The notes under the pieces were generated by a model, which worked only from the letters and a program-made list of their open reading frames with translations, searched no databases and was not told the origin of the DNA. Made by a program: the position numbers and the translations under genes. Shown piece after piece: positions 8,152 through 16,756 of a stretch of DNA of 51,006 nucleotides. Position 1 is the first letter of the stretch. The number at the start of each line of letters is the position of its first letter. The DNA is from Tharpella sp964457755 (lineage in GTDB: Bacteria > Desulfobacterota > Anaeroferrophillalia > Anaeroferrophillales > Tharpellaceae), in assembly GCA_964457755.1 (NCBI GenBank), contig CAYWGC010000025.1, positions 1 to 51,006 on the forward strand, in the 5' to 3' direction.

Positions 8152-8519
8152 AATTGTTAATGATCACCTAAAAAAGCCATTCAGTGAAATTTTAGTAAGC
8201 TAATTCATTTTCAGCAGTTTTTCAACCAACGATCTTTGCAACCACTCAAACACCAGGTTTTATATCGTTCTAACTTGCCAACCAAGCTTCGGCTTCTTCT
8301 TTTTGATCCCTATTAAAAACCTCAATTTCGAGACCTGGGAATGGGCCCCCAAAATTGCTCGTCGGAAAAACCGACTTCTGCTGGAGCGGGTTCTTCCAGG
8401 TTTGAAATATTAAGCTGCCAATCTAAATCTTCCTGCCAAATGTCAAACTTAACCTTTATCGTAAATCGTCTCGAAATCCGCAATCTAATCGGTCGTCCAA
8501 ACTTTTTTCACGACCAGTT
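8152..8519. other. Gene-free stretch with repeat copy C and a possible C-terminal gene remnant
   Basis: Repeat copy C is at 8415-8470. On the minus strand a frame ending at a TAG (8272-8270) finishes PGLEIEVFNRDQKEEAEAWL plus AS. This resembles the last residues of SpoIIAA/STAS-like proteins (PF11964), which end in a VRVF...A..WL pattern, but the upstream part of the frame does not look like that family, so at most a fragment remains. No promoter or terminator was recognised. Confidence 0.35.
8415..8470 (+). repeat. Intergenic 52-bp repeat, copy C
   Basis: Starts CTGCCAATCTAAATCTTCC and ends CTTTATCGTAAATCG; box-to-box distance is 45. It is the most distant copy, 2.3 kb from copy B and beyond the CoA-transferase gene. 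Confidence 0.5.
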
Positions 8520-9281
8520 TCAGCGAATATTCATGCCTCTACCACGAAGGTAGTCTTTGACATCGCCGACCCCTATAATCCCGAAGTGAAACACTGACGC
8601 AGCCAGCAAAATGGAGGCGCCCGCTTGGACAGCATCAAAAAAATGTTCCAGTTTCCCGGCTCCGCCGGAGGCCACTACATCAGCAGAAACCGCTTCCCTG
8701 ATAGCCTTAATTATCGGCAGATCATAGCCTGTCTGGACACCGTCCCCCGCCTTGCTGGTAGGAAGGATGACCGGAATCCCATAACCGTCAACCTGTTTTG
8801 CCCATTCAATGGCATCAAAGCCGGTCGCTGTCCGTCCGCCGTCAATATAGACTTCATAACCTGAAGGTAATACCGCATTCCGATCTACATCGATGGCAAC
8901 CGTTACTTTGTCGGCACCAAAAGTCTTCACCATTTCCGCGATCACTTCAGGTTTCCGAAAAGCGGCACTGCTGGTAGACACTTTGTCAGCTCCGGCACTC
9001 AGCACCGCTTCCGCCGATTTTACATCAGCAATGCCTCCACCGACGGTAAATGGAACCGTGGTAACCGCAGAAACTCGTTTGACCACATCAAGCATGGTGG
9101 ATCTGCCTTCCACAGTAGCAGTGATATCCAGCAAGGCAAGTTCATCAGCTCCAGCCTCGCAATAAGCTTTGGCGCACTCTTCCGGATTGCCGGCATCTTT
9201 AATATCAACGAAATGAACACCTTTGACAACACGACCGTTCTGCATATCGAGACATGGCATAATCTTAATCTGTTGTTGCAT
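8520..9281 (-). CDS. hisF: HisF-like cyclase (imidazole glycerol phosphate synthase cyclase family), stand-alone
   Basis: A 253-residue (beta/alpha)8 barrel of normal HisF length. HisF converts PRFAR plus ammonia, delivered by HisH, to IGP and AICAR. The N-terminal catalytic aspartate is present (MPCLDMQNGRVVKGV, D12), as are the phosphate loops (VGGGIADVKSAEAV, ASGGAGKLEHF) and the second catalytic aspartate in VAIDVDRN (about residue 130). The loop that usually reads LTSMDRDGTKxGYD is instead LPTSKAGDGVQTGYD. There is no hisH, hisA or hisI nearby, so this may be a paralogue with a different amidotransfer partner rather than the histidine-pathway enzyme. An AGGAGAC ribosome site precedes the ATG. 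Family certain, exact role less so. Confidence 0.85.
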   Translation of the reverse strand: MQQQIKIMPCLDMQNGRVVKGVHFVDIKDAGNPEECAKAYCEAGADELALLDITATVEGRSTMLDVVKRVSAVTTVPFTVGGGIADVKSAEAVLSAGADKVSTSSAAFRKPEVIAEMVKTFGADKVTVAIDVDRNAVLPSGYEVYIDGGRTATGFDAIEWAKQVDGYGIPVILPTSKAGDGVQTGYDLPIIKAIREAVSADVVASGGAGKLEHFFDAVQAGASILLAASVFHFGIIGVGDVKDYLRGRGMNIR

Positions 9282-9548
9282 TTTTTAGTCTCCTTTAGGT
9301 CCTCAAACCTTCCCATAGGACAATCTATTTGAAATTCATCGTAACAAACCCACTACCAACCCGAAGAAATACTGTCAATGCTTTTCACCACAGCTCTTAA
9401 TAGTTTTATTATCAGCAACCATAAACCATTCCACTAAAGCGCAGGTTCACTATAATGGAGCCACCCAAAATTCACCTTAAAGAGCCACTTACCTTCTATT
9501 CCAGCTCCCATCAAAAAACTGGTGATATTAACTATCTATTACTTGTTT
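9282..9548. other. Intergenic, nothing recognised
   Basis: AT-rich spacer between the divergent hisF-like gene and the broken gene at 9549. No convincing promoter, hairpin or frame was seen. Confidence 0.3.
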
Positions 9549-9848
9549 ATGAATAAAGAATTTGTATCTATAATTGGCAACGATGGTTATTATAATCAGA
9601 GAGTGTTTCAGGGTGACTGAGAATATGCGGTCAAATATGAGGTTAGAATGCCTATTGGATAAATTGGAGTAGCAATTGATAATGCGAGGGCAAAAATTAT
9701 AAGCGTTTACAAATATACGGCAAAACCAAACAATTCATATTTTTTCCGCTGGAGTTGCGCCTTTGGGGATGAGGTGGTCGAACAAGTGGAAGAGAGTATC
9801 GCATTAAAAGAACTGGAAGGGTTAAAAAAATTCGAATCTATTCAATAA
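9549..9848 (+). pseudogene. Small unknown gene broken by two in-frame stops
   Basis: One frame of 100 codons runs from an ATG at 9549 to the TAA at 9846-9848, two bases before the methyltransferase ATG. It is interrupted by TGA (9618-9620) and TAA (9660-9662). Both sides of the stops look like protein: MNKEFVSIIGNDGYYNQRVF, then EYAVKYEVRMPIG, then IGVAIDNARAKIISVYKY and a charged helical end (EQVEESIALKELEGLKKF). Its tight spacing to the next gene suggests a former two-gene operon. A selenocysteine reading of the TGA is unlikely because of the second stop. No family was recognised. Confidence 0.5.
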
Positions 9849-9849
9849 C

Positions 9850-10473
9850 ATGAGAGATCAATATAAAAATTCAGCAAAGTGGTATGACAGAATTATAGAG
9901 CCGTTAATAAGTGGTTTAAAGGCAACCGGTTTGGAAATATACCCTGTCAATGAAGACATGGCCGTTTTAGATATCGGATGCGGAACAGGCTCATTTCTCA
10001 CTTGTTATAAAAAGTATACAAGTAAAATTTTCGGGATTGATTTATCACCTTCCATGATCAATATTGCGAGCAAAAAACTAGGAGAAGAGGCAAATCTCAG
10101 TATTGGCAGTGCGACAAATATGGATTTCAAGAACGATCAATTTGACCTTATTACTTGTTCTTTAATCTTACACGAAGTCCCACAAAAAGTAAGATTGGAT
10201 ATTCTTAAAGAAGCAAAACGAGTATTACGAAATGAGGGCCGAATTCTGTTGATTGATTATCATCCGGGGCCAATTAACAAAGCAAAGGGATTGTATTCTA
10301 AATTAATAATAAATCTTATTGAATTTCTTGCTGGAAGAGAACATTACACTAATTATTGTCATTTTATTAAGAATGGTGGACTACCATCTTTAATTGACCT
10401 ACTAGAATTGAAAGTTGAAAACCAAAAGATCTTAAGTGGCGGAAATTTCGGGATATTTATTTTAAGTAAGTAA
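9850..10473 (+). CDS. Class I SAM-dependent methyltransferase (UbiE/Methyltransf_11 type)
   Basis: A 207-residue Rossmann-fold methyltransferase. Motif I is VLDIGCGTGSFL (about residues 37-48), motif II is FGIDLSPSMI with the acidic residue that binds the ribose hydroxyls, the post-II segment is GSATNMDFKNDQFDLITCS, and motif III is RVLRNEGRILLIDYHPG. The C-terminal half (about 145-207) is the substrate-side cap, rich in aromatic and hydrophobic residues, with no recognisable specificity signature. It begins two bases after the broken gene at 9549-9848 and ends at a hairpin. It may act on a small molecule or a lipid quinone; the substrate is unknown. Confidence 0.8.
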   Translation: MRDQYKNSAKWYDRIIEPLISGLKATGLEIYPVNEDMAVLDIGCGTGSFLTCYKKYTSKIFGIDLSPSMINIASKKLGEEANLSIGSATNMDFKNDQFDLITCSLILHEVPQKVRLDILKEAKRVLRNEGRILLIDYHPGPINKAKGLYSKLIINLIEFLAGREHYTNYCHFIKNGGLPSLIDLLELKVENQKILSGGNFGIFILSK

Positions 10474-10475
10474 TC

Positions 10476-10512
10476 GCTGGAGACCTCCAACAAGTCACTA
10501 AAGGTCTCCAGC
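10476..10512 (+). terminator. Terminator-like hairpin after the methyltransferase
   Basis: GCTGGAGACCT and AGGTCTCCAGC form a perfect 11-bp stem with a 15-base loop, three bases after the stop codon. The following sequence (TTGACACTTTT) is only moderately T-rich, so termination may be weak. Confidence 0.55.
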
Positions 10513-10965
10513 TTGACACTTTTCGGAAAGTTTGGCGCATCGGCCACCTAGAAATTTACCTAATCGCACCCAACAACAACAACAGTCCAATCCCTCCCAC
10601 TATCAAAACCAGAGTACAGGTTCCCGTTGTTTCGATTATACCGACGAGCCTGCTTTACATGTTTGGCTCGAAAGTTTATGATCCGAAGACTCCTGAAAAA
10701 ATATAAATACCCCCCGGATAAACGCGATGATGCCACTGAGTTGGTCTTGCGACAGGCAGAAAAACTTTCAGCCGCTTAGGCGGTATAAAACTTACTACTT
10801 GGTTTCAATTCAAGATTCACAAAAAGTAGACATCATTACCTCATGTAAAAAATTGATCTTTTTCGCACATGACTTCAATTAATCATTATCAGATAGAGTC
10901 GCAATATCCAGACTGGATTACTCCTATATGAGTCATATATCATGTTACTTTTTCAACCTCTTTCA
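10513..10965. other. Gene-free stretch containing an hsdR tail
   Basis: Apart from the 33-codon hsdR-like remnant at 10681-10779, no frame looks like protein. AT-rich at the right end, towards the convergent lipoprotein gene. No promoter was recognised. Confidence 0.4.
10681..10779 (+). pseudogene. C-terminal remnant of a type I restriction enzyme R subunit (HsdR)
   Basis: An open stretch ending in TAG reads IRRLLKKYKYPPDKRDDATE followed by LVLRQAEKLSAA. This is the characteristic last segment of many HsdR proteins (LL.KY.YPPDK...A...VL.QAE). The motor and nuclease domains are absent, and upstream sequence in this frame does not continue the family. It indicates that a type I restriction system once lay here and was deleted. 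Confidence 0.6.
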
Positions 10966-11694
10966 CTACCCAGTGATATTGACCACAAATTTCCTGTAAG
11001 TGTCAGTTGTAGTCCCCTGTATGGTTAACTTAAACTCAGTATTGCTTACTACTCCCTGCATAGTTGTGTTTACTGCAATTGGAAAAGGCTTAATTGTTTT
11101 AAGACCAGCCATATCCTCCCAAGCCCATAACAAATTTGCCGCACTAGCCTCTGCCGTATGTGTATCTACAAGAGTGCCACTAAATTTATCTCCAACGAAA
11201 GTTAAATTCCAATATTGCAACAGCAAATCTTGAAAACTGTTAACCGTTAAAAGTGTTGCTGACTTAATATCTATGTGTCCTTCTTTTACAGTAGAAGAAT
11301 CTCGATTGGGATAAATAGAAATATTAATCGGGTTAGACTCACTAATAGCTCCAATTTTTAAAGGAGCCTTCGTGAAAATATAAACGCTGTAATGATATTG
11401 CTTTTCTTCAACAAAAACATCCCGACCCGAAAAAGGATCATATCTATAATATTGAATTGTCATATTAGCACTACCGGAGAAACTTCTTTTTGATATTATC
11501 TTCTCTTGTCCAAAGTTACCCTGACTGGAAGACGGATTATCCTTTTCATATTGAATTACCGAGTTCGCGGTATCGAGAAAATTTCCGTTAGATTTTGTTT
11601 CCTTCCCTCCACCTCCGCATGTCATTAGAAATATAACGAGCAAAACAGTTATTTTTGACAAGCGAACAACTATTTGGTTATTTTTAAATCCCAT
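10966..11694 (-). CDS. Hypothetical lipoprotein
   Basis: About 242 residues from the ATG at 11694, which I prefer over an upstream start at 11739 because it places a standard lipoprotein signal at the N terminus: MGFKNNQIVVRLSKITVLLV, then IFLMTC with lipobox LMTC, followed by GGGGKE. The mature protein is a beta-rich outer-layer or periplasmic protein (YDPFSGRDVFVEEKQYHYSV, NTTMQGVVSNTEFKLTIQGT) with no known domain. The C terminus ends in a beta strand (KFVVNITG). It stands alone, convergent with the hsdR remnant. No regulatory signal was recognised. Confidence 0.65.
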   Translation of the reverse strand: MGFKNNQIVVRLSKITVLLVIFLMTCGGGGKETKSNGNFLDTANSVIQYEKDNPSSSQGNFGQEKIISKRSFSGSANMTIQYYRYDPFSGRDVFVEEKQYHYSVYIFTKAPLKIGAISESNPINISIYPNRDSSTVKEGHIDIKSATLLTVNSFQDLLLQYWNLTFVGDKFSGTLVDTHTAEASAANLLWAWEDMAGLKTIKPFPIAVNTTMQGVVSNTEFKLTIQGTTTDTYRKFVVNITG

Positions 11695-11804
11695 GGTTTT
11701 GTTATCCCCCAAGTAGTTGTGCCAACTCAAATTGAACATAATACCGCTACATCAACTTCTCTGGACTCGAATAAACCTCCAAATCCAACAGGGAGGAACA
11801 TCGT

Positions 11805-11963
11805 ATGTCCACAAGTCTGCTTTACCATGGATTCGATATTAGGGGCTACCATTATGTCAAAACTGAATATGTTGGGGGATCTTTCATATTCACCATTAAA
11901 CGAAATCGACACAATCTGAGATGCCTCAATTGTAACTCCAAACTAATTACACTCAGAGGCTGA
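11805..11963 (+). pseudogene. N-terminal remnant of an ISL3-family transposase
   Basis: Fifty-two codons from an ATG with a strong AGGGAGG ribosome site read MSTSLLYHGFDIRGYHYVKT, then EYVGGSFIFTIKRNRHNLRC and LNCNSKLITLRG before a TGA. This is the start of ISL3 transposases, including the first CxxC pair of the N-terminal zinc finger (RCLNC). The DDE domain is absent downstream, so only the left end of an insertion sequence remains. Confidence 0.75.
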
Positions 11964-12043
11964 CAATATAACAGAATTTATTCTCCTTGATTTTTCTTTA
12001 CGAATCATAATATATTGTGCCAATATTTATTCCCGGATGTTCT

Positions 12044-12079
12044 AAAAAACCGAAGCTAATCAATGGCTTCGGTTTTTTT
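12044..12079. terminator. Bidirectional intrinsic terminator
   Basis: AAAAAACCGAAGC and GCTTCGGTTTTTT flank a nine-base loop, giving a long stem with A and T runs on both sides. It separates the accessory region from the sbcDC genes and could stop transcription from either direction. Confidence 0.8.
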
Positions 12080-12181
12080 ATATCTATTTCATTACTCAGC
12101 ATATTAAAATGGGCACAAAACGCATCCCTGCAGAAAGTTCTGTAAACTCGAAAAGAAGCTGATAAAAAACGGTAAAATACC

Positions 12182-13408
12182 ATGAAAATCCTTCACACCT
12201 CAGACTGGCATCTGGGCCGCTCTCTCTATGGCCGGAAACGTTATGATGAGTTTGCAGCATTTCTTAACTGGCTTGCAGATTTGATTGTCAGCGAAAACAT
12301 TGATGCCTTGCTGGTGGCCGGGGATATTTTTGATAACGGCACTCCGAGCAACCGCGCCCAGGAACTCTATTATGGCTTTCTCGGCCGGGTTTCAAGGTCA
12401 TGTTGCCGGCATATCGTGGTAATTGCGGGCAACCATGATTCGCCCTCTTTTTTGAACGCCCCGAAGGGACTTTTGCGAGCTTTAAATGTTTTTGTGATTG
12501 GTTCAACCAGTGATAACCTGGAAACTGAGGTCATCACTCTTTGCAGCCCGAGCAATATCCCCGAAGCTATCGTCTGCGCGGTCCCTTACTTAAGGGATCG
12601 TGACATCCGTAATGTAGAAGCTGGAGAAACGGTTGCCGATAAGAATTTAAAGTTGGTTGAAGGTATGCAGAAACACTATGCCGAGGTCTGCAGGATTGCA
12701 GAAAAGAGACAGGAAGAATATGGCGATATCCCGATCATCGGCATGGGGCACCTCTTTACAACCGGCGGCAAGACGATTGACGGCGATGGGGTCAGGGAGC
12801 TTTACGTTGGCTCATTGGCCCATGTCGGCGAAGAAATTTTTCCAGAGGGCCTCGATTATCTGGCATTAGGGCACCTGCATATTCCGCAACAAGTCGGAAA
12901 ATCTGCACATATCCGCTACTCCGGTTCACCAATCCCCATGGGCTATGGCGAAGCCGCTCAGAAAAAGAGTGTCATCGTGGTCGAATTTAACGGCCGGGCT
13001 CATCAGGTCAGTGAACATCCAGTTCCGCCCTTTCAAATCTTGGAAAAAATTGTTGGCGGGATTGATAAAATCAAAACCCGGATCGATGCCTTGAAAGGAG
13101 AATCAAGTAACGCCTGGCTGGAGATTGAATACAGCGGAATTGAGGTCGTCGGCAATCTTCAGGAACTTATGGATGAAGCGATTACAGGTTCAAAAATAGA
13201 GATTTTAAAGATCAAGAACCAACGTTTCATTGAGCGCATCCTAAAGCAGAGCAACCAGGAAGAGACACTTGATGATCTGGATATAGATGAAGTCTTTGTC
13301 CGCTGCCTGGATAGCCATGAAGTAGACAACGCAGAACGACCGCTCCTGATCCAGGCCTTCAAAGAGATTGTTCAAGATTTGCAGGAGGAAGATAGAGATG
13401 AAATATAA
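12182..13408 (+). CDS. sbcD: Nuclease SbcCD subunit D (Mre11-type exonuclease)
   Basis: A 408-residue metallophosphoesterase. Motifs in order are MKILHTSDWHLGRSLYGRKR (D and H metal ligands), LLVAGDIFDNGTPS (GDxxD), VVIAGNHDSPSFL (GNHD), GMGHLFTTGG and LALGHLHIPQQVG, so all five phosphoesterase motifs are intact. The C-terminal part (about 290-408) is the capping and SbcC-binding region. With SbcC it forms an ATP-dependent complex that opens hairpins and processes double-strand ends. The stop lies 27 bases before sbcC, so the two are co-transcribed. Only a weak ribosome site precedes the ATG. Inverted repeats, the substrate of this complex, are common in this window. Confidence 0.95.
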   Translation: MKILHTSDWHLGRSLYGRKRYDEFAAFLNWLADLIVSENIDALLVAGDIFDNGTPSNRAQELYYGFLGRVSRSCCRHIVVIAGNHDSPSFLNAPKGLLRALNVFVIGSTSDNLETEVITLCSPSNIPEAIVCAVPYLRDRDIRNVEAGETVADKNLKLVEGMQKHYAEVCRIAEKRQEEYGDIPIIGMGHLFTTGGKTIDGDGVRELYVGSLAHVGEEIFPEGLDYLALGHLHIPQQVGKSAHIRYSGSPIPMGYGEAAQKKSVIVVEFNGRAHQVSEHPVPPFQILEKIVGGIDKIKTRIDALKGESSNAWLEIEYSGIEVVGNLQELMDEAITGSKIEILKIKNQRFIERILKQSNQEETLDDLDIDEVFVRCLDSHEVDNAERPLLIQAFKEIVQDLQEEDRDEI

Positions 13409-13435
13409 TCCGTCCGCCACAACTACTAAAAATCT

Positions 13436-16400
13436 ATGAAAATTTTAAATTTACGCTTTAAAAATCTTAATTCGCTGGTCGGTGAGTGGGCTATTGACTT
13501 TACCACTCCTGAATATATCGAGAGTGGGATTTTTGCGATTACCGGGCCGACCGGAGCCGGCAAATCAACCATTCTTGACGCCATCTGCCTGGCCCTGTAT
13601 GGGCGCACCCCTCGTCTAAAGGCGATCAGTAAAACCAATAATGAGATCATGTCGCAACAGACCGGGGAGTGCTTTGCGGAAGTCACGTTTGCGACCCGGG
13701 CAGGCGAGTTTTGCTGTCATTGGAGTCAGCATCGGGCGCGTAAAAAGGCCACCGGCAAGCTGGCTGACTCAAAACACGAGATCTCAGACGCTGCCAGCGG
13801 TCGTATTTTAGAATCAAAAAAACGTGATGTTGCGACCGCTGTTGAAGAGAAAACAGGGATGGATTTTGAGCGCTTTACACGATCTATGCTCTTGGCTCAA
13901 GGCGGTTTTGCCGCCTTCCTGCAAGCTTCACCGGATGAGCGGGCACCCATTCTTGAACAGCTCACTGGCAGCGAAATTTACAGTGAAATTTCGAGACGAA
14001 TTCACGAACGTAAACAGAAAGAGGAGGGAAAGCTTGAACTCTTAAAAGCCGCCTGCGCTGGTATAGCTATTTTAAGTGATGAAGAGGAAATTAAATTAAA
14101 AGAGGAGCTCGTAAATCAACAAAAAAATGAGCAGGATCTCAGCATTAAAAACAGAGCTCTCGAAAAAGCTATTTTATGGCTTAACTCAATCACTGAACTT
14201 AAAGCTGAACTGATCAAAATCAACCAGGAAACTGAAATTTCAGAAAACAACTTAAAAGATTTTACGGCTGAGAGAGTCACCCTGGAACGAGCCCTGAAAG
14301 CGGCGGAACTCGAAAGTGAATACGCGACTTTAAGATCAAAAAGAGAGCAACAGAAACACGATAGCAAGCTCTTAAGTCTGGCAAAAACTCAACTTCCAGC
14401 TCTGCAGAAGGCTCTGAGCTCCCAGGAAAACACCCTTAATCGAGCCGAACTTGAGCTCTTGACCAGCCGGGACGAGCAGAAAAAAGAACTTGAAATAACT
14501 AAAAAAGTTCGAGTTCTTGACGTGCTTATATCCGAAAAACAGACCTCCTTAAAAATTGTCGCAAGAGAATGCCACAAACTTGAGACTCAGCTTTCAGGAA
14601 ACCGAGAGGGGCAGCAAAAGCTATTAAACGAGCTTACAGCGGCCGGCAAAAAACTAGCCACAATAGATATCTATCTTTCAGCCCATGCCGATGATACCGC
14701 ACTGCTGTCCGAGCTTACCGGAATCAATGAACAGCTCAAAAGCTTAAAAACCGAAAACGATAATATTTCAGCTTTAAAAAGCCGCTTAAAAGAGCTCAAA
14801 AATCAATCTCAATCAGATCTGAAACGATTAGACAAACAGCAGACATTATGCCAGACTTTACAAAAAGAGCATGCTGCGGCCCAAACCCAGGTATCACTGA
14901 CAAACGAGGCGATGAGCAGACTTTTGGGTGATCGCCGGCTGAGAGAGTTCCGGGCTGAATATGAGGGCCATTTACGCGAAAGGGCCTATCTGAAAAAGAT
15001 TGAAAACCTGGAAGATGAACGAATTAAATTAGTCCAGAACCAGGCCTGCCCGTTATGTGGCTCTAAACACCACCCTTTTGTACAAGGTAACTCCCCCAAG
15101 ATTGATAATACAGAGAAAGAGTTGGAAAAGCTGGGCAACTTAATTGAAACGGCGGAAACCCTCGAAAGCAACCTCAAAACCCTTGAAGCAAAAGTAAAAA
15201 AGCTAGCCTCAGATTTTAACGAAGCAGAAAAACAGTGCCTGCAGACTTTACACAGCAAAGATGATTCTCTAGCAAGCCTCCAACGCCTGGAAAATGAGCT
15301 GCAGATGGCTGTGCTTAAACACGCTGGCATTCAAGATAAACTTATTCCAACCCTGAAACCATTTAACATCACTGAAATCACCACTAACAACCTTAAAGCA
15401 ATCACCCACTCTCTTAATGACCGTTTAAAAAAATGGCAAGAGCAGCAAACGCTAAGAGCTGGAATTGAAAAGAGTGTGGTTGAGCTGAATTTAGAGTTTA
15501 AAAGCCTTGAAGTTAGAGCTGAAACCTTCAACGGTTCCATAAACGGGAAAATAGCCGAAGAGAACAATCAGAAAAAAGAGCTTAAGCGAATAGACGATGA
15601 ACGCAAAGATTTATATCGTGACAAGGACCCAAGCGTTGCCGAACGCCGTTTTGAGGGCCTGGTCATGGCAAATGAAAAAACGACAAGAATATGCCAAGAT
15701 AAACGAGATCAAAGCCGACAGCAATTAAATAATCTAAAGACCCGGATCTCCGCCTTAAATGAAAATCTGGCTAAAATAGAACCGGATCTGAACAGGCTCG
15801 AACCTGGTTTCCTGGCAAACTGTAAAAAATCCGGTTTTGCCGATGAAGCAGCCGTTATTTCCTCTCAAATTACGCGCCCGGAGATAATGAGAATAAGTCA
15901 AAAAGCCCAGGATCTTCATGACAAAAAAGCTGAAATAGAAGCTCGCAAAAAAGATCGGGAAAAACGCTTAGCTGAGGAGGTCACCAGAAAACTCACGGAA
16001 CAACCCCTGACCGAGCTCAATCTGGAACAGGCAAAAGTCTCAGAGTTGTTGCAAAAGCTTGGCCAGGAGATTGGCGCCAGAAAACAGAAACTCAGTGACA
16101 ACCAAGCCGCTAAGAGTAAACATCAGCAACAACACCGGTTGATCGAAATTCAAAAAAAAGAGCGAGCCAGATGGCTTTCTCTACATACATTGATCGGCTC
16201 TGCCGACGGTAAAAAATTCAGGAATTTCGCCCAGGGTCTTACTTTTGAATTGATGGTATCACATGCCAACCAGCAACTTATGGAGATGTCTGACCGTTAC
16301 CTGCTTATCCGCGACCACAAGCAGCCGCTTGAACTGAATGTGGTCGACAGCTATCAGGCCGGCAAAATCAGATCGACCAAAAATCTTTCCGGAGGCGAAA

Positions 16401-16693
16401 GTTTTATTGTCAGCCTCGCTCTGGCTCTGGGCCTCTCAAAGATGGCCAGTCAAAACGTCCGGGTTGACTCGCTATTTCTTGACGAGGGCTTTGGCACCCT
16501 TGATGAAGATGCCTTGGAGACTGCTCTGGAGACCCTCTCCACCCTCCAGGAAAGGGGCAAGCTGATCGGCATCATCTCTCATGTCCCGGCCTTAAAAGAA
16601 CGAATCGGCACGCAGATCACAGTCCAACCGCTTTCTCGAGGAAAAAGCTCCATCAGCGGCCCGGGATGTGAAAAAAGAAGCGAAAAGAGTTAG
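13436..16693 (+). CDS. sbcC: Nuclease SbcCD subunit C (Rad50-type SMC ATPase)
   Basis: A 1085-residue SMC-like ATPase. It has Walker A in ITGPTGAGKSTILDAI (about residues 34-50), long coiled coils on either side of a zinc hook CPLCGSKHHPF (about 537), the signature LSGGESFIVSLALALGLS (about 983) and Walker B with D-loop in DSLFLDEGFGTLDEDAL (about 1010). The C-terminal H-loop region is GIISHVPALKERI. Length is normal for SbcC. ATP binding closes the head dimer and gates SbcD nuclease access to DNA. It is the second gene of the sbcDC unit, and a MITE-like element sits just downstream at 16757. Confidence 0.95.
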   Translation: MKILNLRFKNLNSLVGEWAIDFTTPEYIESGIFAITGPTGAGKSTILDAICLALYGRTPRLKAISKTNNEIMSQQTGECFAEVTFATRAGEFCCHWSQHRARKKATGKLADSKHEISDAASGRILESKKRDVATAVEEKTGMDFERFTRSMLLAQGGFAAFLQASPDERAPILEQLTGSEIYSEISRRIHERKQKEEGKLELLKAACAGIAILSDEEEIKLKEELVNQQKNEQDLSIKNRALEKAILWLNSITELKAELIKINQETEISENNLKDFTAERVTLERALKAAELESEYATLRSKREQQKHDSKLLSLAKTQLPALQKALSSQENTLNRAELELLTSRDEQKKELEITKKVRVLDVLISEKQTSLKIVARECHKLETQLSGNREGQQKLLNELTAAGKKLATIDIYLSAHADDTALLSELTGINEQLKSLKTENDNISALKSRLKELKNQSQSDLKRLDKQQTLCQTLQKEHAAAQTQVSLTNEAMSRLLGDRRLREFRAEYEGHLRERAYLKKIENLEDERIKLVQNQACPLCGSKHHPFVQGNSPKIDNTEKELEKLGNLIETAETLESNLKTLEAKVKKLASDFNEAEKQCLQTLHSKDDSLASLQRLENELQMAVLKHAGIQDKLIPTLKPFNITEITTNNLKAITHSLNDRLKKWQEQQTLRAGIEKSVVELNLEFKSLEVRAETFNGSINGKIAEENNQKKELKRIDDERKDLYRDKDPSVAERRFEGLVMANEKTTRICQDKRDQSRQQLNNLKTRISALNENLAKIEPDLNRLEPGFLANCKKSGFADEAAVISSQITRPEIMRISQKAQDLHDKKAEIEARKKDREKRLAEEVTRKLTEQPLTELNLEQAKVSELLQKLGQEIGARKQKLSDNQAAKSKHQQQHRLIEIQKKERARWLSLHTLIGSADGKKFRNFAQGLTFELMVSHANQQLMEMSDRYLLIRDHKQPLELNVVDSYQAGKIRSTKNLSGGESFIVSLALALGLSKMASQNVRVDSLFLDEGFGTLDEDALETALETLSTLQERGKLIGIISHVPALKERIGTQITVQPLSRGKSSISGPGCEKRSEKS

Positions 16694-16756
16694 CATTTAA
16701 GGTTGACAGTTGCGCCCGGAACAGATAGGCTATAGTTGGGCTTAGTAAAAAATATT

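Noticed and set aside
4949..8470. Integron attC sites for the four 52-bp repeats
   Set aside because: attC sites are imperfect inverted repeats with RYYYAAC/GTTRRRY cores. These repeats are not self-complementary and no integrase was seen.
9618..9620. TGA as a selenocysteine codon in the 9549-9848 frame
   Set aside because: A second in-frame stop (TAA at 9660) follows and no SECIS-like hairpin is visible just after the TGA, so decay is the better explanation.
11727..11912. Minus-strand frame of 61 codons upstream of the lipoprotein
   Set aside because: The plus strand here encodes the start of an ISL3 transposase with a strong ribosome site, so this frame is its shadow.
16703..16738. Promoter TTGACA ... 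TATAGT upstream of the PilZ gene
   Set aside because: The spacer is 22 bases, too long for a sigma-70 promoter, and the MITE lies between it and the gene.
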